Shown here: positions 1 to 5,437 of the stretch, piece by piece
Numbering within the stretch: position 1 is the stretch's first letter
How the letters are laid out: every line of letters starts with the position of its first letter
Assembly: GCA_913043885.1 (NCBI GenBank)
Contig: CAJWOB010000130.1
Coordinates: 1 to 7,131, forward strand
Source of the DNA: an uncultured Spirochaetaceae bacterium
GTDB lineage: Bacteria; Spirochaetota; Spirochaetia; SZUA-6; Bin103
Direction: 5' to 3'
DNA length: 7,131 bases
The notes under the pieces: model-generated
Seen by the model: the letters and a program-made list of their open reading frames with translations, nothing else
Told to the model about the DNA's origin: nothing
The model's database searches: none
Translations under genes and position numbers: made by a program

Positions 1-732
1 CTGATGCTCCACCACCCGCTCTATCGGCGGCGCAGCGATGATGTTCCGCAAGCGCAGCGCAATCTCACGGACTTCTGTCTGGAGAACGTAGCGCCGCTGT
101 CCGATAGATCGGTGGTCGAGGTCGGCTGTGGCAACGGGATGCAGGCTCTCTACATCTGGGAGCGGCACAGGCCTGCCGCCATCGTCGGCGTCGATCTCGA
201 TGGCTCGTTGATCGCCCGCGCTCAACAGCTCTCGCGGGCACTCGGCGCCGATGGCGCTTCGTTCGTCGTCGGCGACGCGCAGAATCTGTCAGACCTCGCT
301 GACGACTCGTTCGACGTGCTCATCAACGTCCAGAGCGCCTTTCACTACCCCCGCATCGAACAATTCTTCGCCGAGATCCGCCGGGTAGTGAAGCCGGGGG
401 GCTCTTTCGTAATCGCCGACATCCTGTCCAACGGCAAGCCACGCAACATGTTGATGCGCTGGCTCGATCGGCGGACCAATCACATCTACCGCGACCACGG
501 CTGGTACCGTGACGAATTGGCACGAGCCGGCCTGCAGGTGGACCGCGATGCAGACGTGACGCACGAGGTGATCCGCGGCTTCGATCACGCGCGACGCTTA
601 TTGCGGCGCCATCGGCACGCGGACCGGGGCGGGCACGTGGTAGCCAGACTGGTCGCGCTGGTGCTGATCGTGCGGAGCCGCTACTACATGCGCCGCTCCT
701 GCCAGTACTACGTCTTCGCCGGTCGCGTGTAG
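1..732 (+). CDS. SAM-dependent class I methyltransferase, 5'-truncated by the window edge
   Basis: The frame is open from base 1, and the first ATG (base 4) opens directly into family-like sequence, so the true start is probably upstream. Numbering from that ATG, the Rossmann-like methyltransferase fold is clear: SAM-binding motif I VVEVGCGNG at 37-45, the acidic ribose-binding end of strand 2 (GVDLD, 62-66), VVGDAQNL at 88-95, motif IV FDVLINV at 103-109 and the post-IV VVKPGG at 128-133. This is a Methyltransf_11-type enzyme transferring a methyl group from S-adenosylmethionine. From memory the layout, including the HYPRIEQFFAEIRRVVKPGG stretch and the aromatic C-terminus (SCQYYVFAG), resembles the mycobacterial phthiotriol/phenolphthiotriol dimycocerosate O-methyltransferase group (Rv2952 type). 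That is resemblance, not proof of substrate. The dehydrogenase gene follows on the same strand after about 120 bases. The methyltransferase call is firm; the acceptor is unknown. Confidence 0.9.
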   Translation: MMLHHPLYRRRSDDVPQAQRNLTDFCLENVAPLSDRSVVEVGCGNGMQALYIWERHRPAAIVGVDLDGSLIARAQQLSRALGADGASFVVGDAQNLSDLADDSFDVLINVQSAFHYPRIEQFFAEIRRVVKPGGSFVIADILSNGKPRNMLMRWLDRRTNHIYRDHGWYRDELARAGLQVDRDADVTHEVIRGFDHARRLLRRHRHADRGGHVVARLVALVLIVRSRYYMRRSCQYYVFAGRV

Positions 733-838
733 GGAGCGGGCCACGGCCGGTTGCGCGGCCTCGCCGATCGCCGGCGGTAGCAAGATCGGGCCGAGCGAGC
801 CGAAGCTGGCGGAGCGCGACGGATGCGGGCAGTTCCAC

Positions 839-844
839 TACCAT
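839..844 (+). promoter_or_regulatory. possible -10 element (TACCAT) for a leaderless dehydrogenase mRNA
   Basis: TACCAT fits the TANNNT -10 pattern and ends 8 bases before the ATG at 853, so transcription would start at or next to that ATG. Leaderless genes with this geometry are common in several high-GC phyla. No convincing -35 element is visible. A single six-base match is weak evidence, and an in-frame ATG at 823 with an upstream GGAG competes with it. Confidence 0.2.
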
Positions 845-852
845 CGCCAGCG

Positions 853-1875
853 ATGCCCCGGGTAGATGCGCTAGTGACCGGTGCCACCGGTCTCATTGGT
901 GCCCATGTGGTGGAGCAGCTGGTCGCAGCGGGAAAGTCGGTCCGCTGCATGCTGCGCGCCAGCAGCGATACCACCGCGTTGCGCCGTACTGCGCCTGAGG
1001 CAGAACTGGTGGAAGCCGATCTGAGCGCCGCCGGCAGCTCGAGCGCTCACCTGGCCGACGCGGTGTCGGGGGCGCGCGTGGTGCTGCACATTGCAGGGCA
1101 CCTGCACGTTGGTTCGCCGTTGAACAGCGACGAGACCGACGAGCAATACGATCTGAATGTCGACTCGACCCGCCGACTGCTGGCGGCGAGCCGCGACGCA
1201 GGAGTAGAGCGGTTTGTGTATGCCAGCTCCGTTGCGGTGTACGACCCGGAGGCGGAGTCGCCGATCGCAGAGGATGGCCCGGCGATTCCTCGGTCCGCCT
1301 ACGGCCGGTCCAAGCTCGCCGCAGAGCAGCTCGTATTCGAACACCACCGAGAGGGGCTGCCGGGCACCGTGGTCCGCCCCGCCATCGTCTACGGCGCCGG
1401 CGACCGCCACTTCCTTCCGGCGGTCCGGCGCGTTGCGCGGCTGCCGCTGCTGACGCTACCTGCCGGAGGCCGCAACGTGGTGGATGTGGCCGCCGCCCCG
1501 GACGTTGCCGCGGTCTTGATCGCCGCCGCGGACGCATCGGTCGCCGCCGGGCGGGTCTACAACGCGGCGTCCGGGCACCCGACCTCGCTCCGAGAGCTCC
1601 TCCAGGCACTCCACGACGTCGAAGGGACGCCGATGCCCCGCATTGTCCCCGCCCCCGCTGTGCTGGTGCGGCTCACCGCACCCATCGCGCGGCGGCTGTT
1701 GGCCAATGCCGCGCCGGGTATGGAAGGAATCGTGGGCTCGATCGCGACGCGGTACGGGCGGCGCGACGTCTTCTACGACATGGGGCGCACGGCACAGGAG
1801 CTGGGCGTGCGGCCGCAGCACACCTTCCGTTCGGGGTTACTAGCCGCCCGAGGCACGCAGCCTGTCGACGGCTAG
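853..1875 (+). CDS. NAD-dependent epimerase/dehydratase family oxidoreductase (extended SDR)
   Basis: Numbered from the upstream ATG at 823, the protein opens with the extended-SDR nucleotide-binding signature ALVTGATGLIG (16-26). It continues with a helix and R41, typical of NAD(P) phosphate or ribose contacts, and an acidic ADL turn at 65-67. The catalytic set is complete: S135/S136 in YASS and Y160-x3-K164 in YGRSK. VVRPAIVYG follows, as usual in this family, and the C-terminal substrate lobe ends with the customary YDMGRTAQELGVRP stretch. The length of 340-350 residues is normal. The enzyme should be a cytoplasmic NAD(P)(H)-dependent reductase, dehydratase or epimerase on a sugar, sterol-like or polyketide substrate; the family cannot be resolved further. 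Start choice: 853 places the Rossmann strand a few residues in, as in relatives, and has a possible leaderless promoter. The ATG at 823 adds ten residues and has GGAG 8 bases upstream, so it remains possible. The stop overlaps that of the convergent ABM gene. Confidence 0.92.
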   Translation: MPRVDALVTGATGLIGAHVVEQLVAAGKSVRCMLRASSDTTALRRTAPEAELVEADLSAAGSSSAHLADAVSGARVVLHIAGHLHVGSPLNSDETDEQYDLNVDSTRRLLAASRDAGVERFVYASSVAVYDPEAESPIAEDGPAIPRSAYGRSKLAAEQLVFEHHREGLPGTVVRPAIVYGAGDRHFLPAVRRVARLPLLTLPAGGRNVVDVAAAPDVAAVLIAAADASVAAGRVYNAASGHPTSLRELLQALHDVEGTPMPRIVPAPAVLVRLTAPIARRLLANAAPGMEGIVGSIATRYGRRDVFYDMGRTAQELGVRPQHTFRSGLLAARGTQPVDG

Positions 1876-2189
1876 GCGTCCTCGATGTCCGCAGTAACGC
1901 GGATCTCCACGCTGTCGCGGAGCGCCGCCATGGCAGGACCGTGCTCCTTCATGTGCGGCGCCTGTAGATGCGCCGACAGATGCGCCAGCGACTCCCATTC
2001 CTCCAGCAGCGTCACCCGGTGCGGCTCGACCGGCTCCTGAATCTCTATCGGTGAGTCCGTTTCGAGCGTGTATCGGTAGCGCCGGCAGCCCTCTTCGGCC
2101 TCCACCAGAGGGGCGAGCTGGCGCGCCAACTGCAGGTACTGGTCGAGCGAGCCGGGCTGGATAATCGAGGTGACGATTACGTGTATCAC
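1872..2189 (-). CDS. antibiotic biosynthesis monooxygenase (ABM) domain protein, quinol monooxygenase-like
   Basis: This 105-residue protein has the features of the ABM / YgiN dimeric alpha-beta barrel family. It has an N-terminal strand HVIVTSIIQPG and a helix (LDQYLQLARQLAPLVEAEEG). A second strand follows, then the family signature LLEEWESLAHLSAHLQAPHM, in which a Glu-Glu-Trp strand leads to a helix and a conserved His, and finally a C-terminal strand (VEIRVTADI). Family members include small cofactor-free oxygenases acting on quinols or polyketides, and heme- or aldehyde-related proteins; many have no known substrate. The start is GTG (bases 2189-2187), supported by the first strand starting at once. 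I see no Shine-Dalgarno sequence; the stretch before it is C/A-rich. It is the last gene of a minus-strand run, 57 bases after the coiled-coil gene, with a strong hairpin in the gap. Its TAG stop is formed from the same CTAG as the stop of the opposing dehydrogenase gene. Confidence 0.88.
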   Translation of the reverse strand: MIHVIVTSIIQPGSLDQYLQLARQLAPLVEAEEGCRRYRYTLETDSPIEIQEPVEPHRVTLLEEWESLAHLSAHLQAPHMKEHGPAMAALRDSVEIRVTADIEDA

Positions 2190-2206
2190 CGCAACAGGGT
2201 GGGGTG

Positions 2207-2240
2207 GCGGGCCACGCTCGCCAAGTCGAGCACGGCCCGC
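2207..2240 (-). ncRNA. strong intergenic mRNA hairpin between the coiled-coil and ABM genes
   Basis: In the minus-strand transcript, GCGGGCC-GU-GCUCG pairs with CGAGC-GU-GGCCCGC around the six-base loop ACUUGG. That gives 14 continuous base pairs, of which positions 8 and 9 are G-U and U-G wobbles. Read on the plus strand, the same two positions would be A-C mismatches, so the structure favours minus-strand RNA. It starts six bases after the stop codon of the coiled-coil gene and ends 17 bases before the GTG of the ABM gene. No U-run follows on the minus strand, so it is not a standard intrinsic terminator. A role in transcript end formation, partial termination or mRNA protection is inference. 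Confidence 0.55.
2209..2222 (+). repeat. 14-base inverted repeat, copy 1 (GGGCCACGCTCGCC)
   Basis: GGGCCACGCTCGCC here is identical to the reverse complement of bases 4074-4087. The two copies lie 24 bases beyond the stop and 6 bases before the start of the coiled-coil gene, in opposite orientation, and each is part of a hairpin. In GC-rich DNA one such match in 7 kb could arise by chance, so its placement is the main point of interest. Confidence 0.45.
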
Positions 2241-2246
2241 GCTGGG

Positions 2247-4067
2247 TCAGCTCACCTCGTATCGGATAACCGGTTTGAGGTGATAGGAGCCGTTGCCGTG
2301 CTCGACCACTGCCCGCTCGGGGTCGAACAGCACGCTGATCTGCAGGTGCTCGCCCGGCTCCACGTCGAACGCGGCCTGTGCCTGCGCCCCGCTCTGCTCC
2401 GGTGTGGCGATCTCGGCCTCGGCCCGGCCGACTGCCGCATCCGCGGCGTCCGCTTCCGCCTGCGATAGCGCCAGCGACTGGCGGAGCTGGTCGCGCTCGA
2501 TCTCCGCGAGCCGGCGCGAGCTGCGTTCGTTGGCAAGCAGGTCGGTGAGCTGGGACGACTCGGTCACCGAGCTCTCCAGCCGCGTTGCCGACTGCAACAC
2601 ACCATCGGCAGACGTCTGGCCCGTCGGCTCGCCCGGGAGCGTCAGCGCCAGCAGCGCGTCGGTGTATCGCTCGATCGCAGCCAGCTGATTGCCGGATTGG
2701 TTGGCGCGCTGGGCGTCGGCGATGGCGACCGTGGCGAGGGCACGCTGTCGATCTCGCTGTGAATCCTCCAGCCCCTGAATGCTCTGCTGTGCGTCCAACA
2801 GCTCCGGCACCAGTGCGAGGGCGGCGACGAAGGCGGCGCTGGCGGCGTCGAGGTCGAGCCGTGCCACCGCGCTCTCCATCGGCTCCAGCGCTGTCTGTAC
2901 CTCGGCGATGAGCGAGGTAAGCGCGTCGGGGTTCTGCTCGTCGCTTGCATCTGCTTCAGGGACGGGGGCGACCTCGACGCCTTGGCCCCCTTGGCGGGCT
3001 ACAATCGCGTCGCGGATAGCCGACACGACGAAGAGCTCCGCAGCGCTGCGGCGGCTGGCATCGCTGACGGTGGTGAGATACGCCTCGCTGACGGCCAGGT
3101 CTGCGACCGGCTGCAGCGCCTGTAGCGCGCCGTCCCAATCCTCCAGCCGGTACAGGCGGGAGGTGCGGTCGTAGGCGGCGGTTATCTGCGACAGGACCAG
3201 GGAGCGCTGCTCGCCAAGGTCTTGGGCGGACTGAAACTGCTGCTCTGCGTCCGAACGCGCCTGCTCCAGCTCCTGCAGCTGCGCCGCCAGCTCGGCGGCC
3301 GAGGCCTCGGCCTGCTCGTCCAGCTGACGCCGCAGGTCGTCGCTGGCGGTCTGCGCCGTCTCCAGATCGGCGAGGTACTGGGCCTGGAGCTGGTCCAGCT
3401 CCGCCGCGCTCGCTGCAGCCTGCTGGTCGGAGAGGTCGCGGGCCAGAGCCAGCTCCTCTTCCAGCTGGGCATTGCGCCGCTCGCTGAAGCGTGCCAGCGC
3501 GTCGGCCTGCGCCTGAGCCGACAGCCCCTCCTGGGCAAGCCGCTGCCGCTCCGTCTCGAGGGCGGTATCTAGCTCGGCGCGCAGCTGTTCCTCCCGCAGC
3601 GCCAGCGTCTGGTCCTGCTGGGCGAGGATGCGCTCGCGATCGGCCTGAATACTCGCTACGCGGCTCTGTATGTCCGCGATCTCCTGGTCCTTTCCCACCA
3701 GCTCGCGCTCTGCGTCACGGCGGATCTGGGCGAGGATCTGACTCTCCACGGTCTCCGCAGTGCTGCGGCTGGCGACTGCCTGCTCCTGGCGGTCGGTGAA
3801 GAGCAGGAAGAGGAGGCCGATCGCAAGCGCGCCGATGACCAGCAGGCCCGCGTTGAAGAACAGGGGTAGGGCGATTCCGCGCCGCTCGGGGGCAAACTTT
3901 GCCATCGCCTCTTCGACGTCGAGGCCGCTGCTGGCGAGCGCTTCGTCTATGGCCGCTTCTATCTCCGCCGCCCGCCGCTGCTCGGCCGATGTGGGCGTGG
4001 CGGGGGATTCCGGCGTCGAGACGCCAGCGTTGTCGCGGGGCTGAATGTCGTTGGCAGAGTCGGACAT
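2247..4067 (-). CDS. membrane-anchored coiled-coil protein with helical-repeat region and DUF4382-like C-terminal end
   Basis: This 606-residue protein has no recognised catalytic motif. Residues 1-63 are polar and probably cytoplasmic, with Ser/Thr/Pro in the first 27 and a charged helix at 28-60. One hydrophobic span at about 64-90 follows a basic ERR, which predicts N-in, C-out topology (type II anchor, bulk in periplasm). Residues about 105-290 are a long heptad-like coiled coil rich in Gln, Glu, Ala and Leu. Residues about 290-480 are helical with TPR-like hairpins (AAYDRTSRLYRLEDWDGALQ; QRANQSGNQLAAIERYTDAL), and a second coil spans about 495-552. The last 50 residues switch to beta-type sequence (VEPGEHLQISVLFDPERAVV, then GNGSYHLKPVIRYEVS), resembling the end of DUF4382. 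The first part recalls Spirochaetota envelope proteins of unknown function. I chose ATG 4067 because open frame beyond it is only the antisense of the neighbouring membrane gene. No Shine-Dalgarno is visible; a hairpin abuts the start. Confidence 0.85.
   Translation of the reverse strand: MSDSANDIQPRDNAGVSTPESPATPTSAEQRRAAEIEAAIDEALASSGLDVEEAMAKFAPERRGIALPLFFNAGLLVIGALAIGLLFLLFTDRQEQAVASRSTAETVESQILAQIRRDAERELVGKDQEIADIQSRVASIQADRERILAQQDQTLALREEQLRAELDTALETERQRLAQEGLSAQAQADALARFSERRNAQLEEELALARDLSDQQAAASAAELDQLQAQYLADLETAQTASDDLRRQLDEQAEASAAELAAQLQELEQARSDAEQQFQSAQDLGEQRSLVLSQITAAYDRTSRLYRLEDWDGALQALQPVADLAVSEAYLTTVSDASRRSAAELFVVSAIRDAIVARQGGQGVEVAPVPEADASDEQNPDALTSLIAEVQTALEPMESAVARLDLDAASAAFVAALALVPELLDAQQSIQGLEDSQRDRQRALATVAIADAQRANQSGNQLAAIERYTDALLALTLPGEPTGQTSADGVLQSATRLESSVTESSQLTDLLANERSSRRLAEIERDQLRQSLALSQAEADAADAAVGRAEAEIATPEQSGAQAQAAFDVEPGEHLQISVLFDPERAVVEHGNGSYHLKPVIRYEVS
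2250..2402 (-). other. DUF4382-like C-terminal half-domain inside the coiled-coil gene
   Basis: Residues about 556-606 of the coiled-coil protein contain, in order, PEQSGAQ, F-x-VEPGE, L-x5-LFDPER-x-VV, GNG-x-Y and LKPVIR. From memory these match the last third to half of DUF4382 (SGxQxGIKL, FxVExGxxxELxLDFDxxRSxV, GNGxYxLKPVIRV), a secreted or lipoprotein beta domain of about 140 residues. The N-terminal strands of that domain are missing; coiled coil occupies the space instead. The frame is uninterrupted across the join. The assignment is by recalled motif only. Confidence 0.5.
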
Positions 4068-4092
4068 TTTCGGGGCGAGCGTGGCCCCGAAA
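4068..4092 (-). promoter_or_regulatory. perfect hairpin abutting the start codon of the coiled-coil gene
   Basis: TTTCGGGGC (4068-4076) and GCCCCGAAA (4084-4092) form a perfect 9-bp stem with a 7-base loop. In the minus-strand mRNA the 3' arm ends at the base before the AUG at 4067, so the whole ribosome-binding region is in the stem and no Shine-Dalgarno sequence is visible. It could control translation, mark an operator, or end transcripts from the upstream membrane gene, though no U-run follows. The pairing is certain; the role is inference. Confidence 0.5.
4074..4087 (-). repeat. 14-base inverted repeat, copy 2 (GGGCCACGCTCGCC)
   Basis: The minus strand here reads GGGCCACGCTCGCC, identical to the plus strand at 2209-2222. 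It forms the loop and inner stem of the start-codon hairpin. With copy 1 it frames the coiled-coil gene almost exactly. I see no flanking target duplication that would point to a transposed cassette. Confidence 0.45.
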
Positions 4093-4267
4093 CAGTGTGG
4101 GCGCGGCCCGGTGCCGGCGCCAACAAACGAGTCATCTGCAGCACGAAGTGCGATTGCGCCCAGGCGCTGGCCACTGTGCTCCAGGAAGCTGGAGCGTGTA
4201 CCGCGACCTCGGCCGCGAGCGGCACCGCGAGGCGTTGGAGTCGGCGGCCGTGCGGCGGCTGCTCGGA
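4093..4267. other. intergenic spacer between membrane-protein and coiled-coil genes
   Basis: With the start-codon hairpin this makes a gap of 200 bases, long for this compact window. No frame in it reads like a conserved protein, and I find no clear TTGACA/TATAAT pair or U-tailed terminator in either direction. Its length allows for a separate promoter for the coiled-coil gene. Confidence 0.4.
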
Positions 4268-5320
4268 CTACTCCGGCGCCTGCGGGGGGAAGACCAGCAG
4301 GCTGAGCAGCAGACCAGTAGCGGCGCCGGCGGCGACGGCGCCCGTCGTGGTATGCACGCTCCACCAGATGCGGTCGGTGGCCATCAGGGTCAGCACGTAG
4401 AGAAGATAGAAGACCAGCGGCACGCCGGTCGCGAACAGCCGACTTGCCCAGATGCGGGCGGCGGTTGGTCGCAGCCAACGGTAGAGGAGCTCCGCGACGG
4501 CGCCGGCGACGATGACGGCGGGCCCGAAGCGGTACTGGTCGTCCATCACCAGGATGGCCAGTCCGGTGCCGGTCAGTAGTACCGTCATGGTGCCGAGGGG
4601 AAGCGCCATCCCCCAGCGGCGAATCGCCAGCAGGATGATCCCCATCAGCAGCGCGGACTGCAGCATCACCGAGACCACACCGAGCACCTGCGCATCCGAG
4701 CGACCGTGGAAGTGGCCATCGTGCGTCTCGACCACCTCGCTTACCCCGATCGGGTTGGTGAGCGGGTGGGCTATCTGCGAAATCAGCACCAGGGTGGCCA
4801 GGGTGACGAACAACGACAGGACCAGCGGCAGCTGGGTGCGCCAGCTGCCGACGGCGTCTGGGGGGCGCTCCGTTCGATCGGCGCGCTGCCACGCCGCCCG
4901 CATCGGGCCGGACACCAGCAGCACGGTGGCCAGATCCAGGAGTTGATGCGTGGCGCTCAGCGCCCCTTCTACTCCTACCTCGATCCCGAACAGCTCGTGC
5001 CAGAACGCGTCGCCGACCCCGCCGACGAAGAACAGCCCCAGGCCGATCATCGACAGCCCGTAGCCGCGCGGTACCGCGGTCCGCCAGGCGAAGCCGCGGC
5101 GAAGATTGCCGACGAAACTGGAAAGGAGCACGGCGGCCGCAGCGAGAAACCCGGTGTAGAGGACGGCGTGCCACGGCGTGAAGAACGTCTCCAGCTCCGG
5201 CACGTGATTGTGGACCCAGGAGTCCAGGTAGGCGCCGGCGATAAGCCAGCAGCAGGCAAGCGCGAACGCGAGCGAGAGGCGAGCGGTCTCGTCAGGGTAG
5301 CGCGGATTCTGATCGTCCAC
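4268..5320 (-). CDS. polytopic membrane protein with conserved-looking His/Asp/Glu motifs, function unknown
   Basis: The protein has 350 residues with about ten hydrophobic spans by eye, near residues 14-33, 46-70, 87-104, 120-140, 163-185, 209-233, 238-259, 265-283, 289-314 and 321-345. It has no signal peptide. The first four spans carry an unusual set of charged and His residues: YLDSWVHNHVPELETFFTPWH (D33, H37, H39, E42, E44, H51), GGVGDAFWHELFGIE (D104, H108, E109, E114) and SATHQLL (H125). A loop after span 5 has H200, H203 and H205 (THDGHFHG). I recall similar unnamed proteins in Actinobacteria but know no function; metal or heme binding is a guess from the residue pattern. The GTG at 5320 places span 1 a few residues in; a GTG at 5350 would add ten residues. 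No ATG fits and no Shine-Dalgarno is seen. It is the first gene of the minus-strand block and diverges from the aldo/keto reductase gene. Confidence 0.85.
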   Translation of the reverse strand: MDDQNPRYPDETARLSLAFALACCWLIAGAYLDSWVHNHVPELETFFTPWHAVLYTGFLAAAAVLLSSFVGNLRRGFAWRTAVPRGYGLSMIGLGLFFVGGVGDAFWHELFGIEVGVEGALSATHQLLDLATVLLVSGPMRAAWQRADRTERPPDAVGSWRTQLPLVLSLFVTLATLVLISQIAHPLTNPIGVSEVVETHDGHFHGRSDAQVLGVVSVMLQSALLMGIILLAIRRWGMALPLGTMTVLLTGTGLAILVMDDQYRFGPAVIVAGAVAELLYRWLRPTAARIWASRLFATGVPLVFYLLYVLTLMATDRIWWSVHTTTGAVAAGAATGLLLSLLVFPPQAPE

Positions 5321-5437
5321 GCGACGATGGTGGGGCAGTTCCCCAGCCACGTCGAGCCGGCTGCGCCGAGGCGGTCGCCCGAAGGCGGTCGGCCTCGCCC
5401 GCGGCAAGGACGCCGCTAGTGGTACGCTGCGATTACT
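5321..5437. promoter_or_regulatory. divergent promoter region between membrane-protein and aldo/keto reductase genes
   Basis: These 117 bases separate two outward-facing genes and should hold both promoters. A small stem TGGGG-CAGTT-CCCCA lies at 5331-5345. I see no binding-site palindrome long enough to call an operator. The region is shorter if the membrane gene starts at 5350. Confidence 0.45.
5420..5428 (+). promoter_or_regulatory. possible extended -10 (TGGTACGCT) for a leaderless aldo/keto reductase mRNA
   Basis: TGG followed by TACGCT fits the extended -10 form TGnTANNNT and ends 9 bases before the ATG at 5438, so the message could begin at or within a few bases of the start codon. 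This agrees with the lack of a Shine-Dalgarno sequence there. No -35 match is evident. Confidence 0.3.

Noticed and set aside
745..776. Two small adjacent stems after the methyltransferase gene (GGCCG/CGGCC and CGCCG/CGGCG).
   Set aside because: Each has only five pairs with no U-run after it; such stems are expected in GC-rich DNA, so I do not call a terminator.
323..1609. Several minus-strand open frames opposite the methyltransferase and dehydrogenase genes.
   Set aside because: Composition is Arg/Pro/Ser-rich with no motif, and the plus-strand genes explain the sequence.
2181..3174. Plus-strand open frames opposite the coiled-coil gene, some Ser/Ala-rich.
   Set aside because: They are complements of repeated Gln/Ala/Glu/Leu codons in the coiled coil and have no independent support.
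3959..4225. Minus-strand open frame starting in the spacer before the coiled-coil gene.
   Set aside because: It runs out of frame into the coiled-coil gene and its sequence has no recognisable features.
4068..5174. The coiled-coil gene's frame stays open upstream for another 369 codons, giving one 975-residue frame.
   Set aside because: This part is Arg/Pro/Gly/Ala-rich low-complexity translation lying antisense in another frame to the well-formed membrane protein. The convincing protein begins at the ATG at 4067.
5331..5345. TGGGG-CAGTT-CCCCA stem upstream of the membrane gene as an operator.
   Set aside because: A five-pair stem is too short to separate from chance in this composition.
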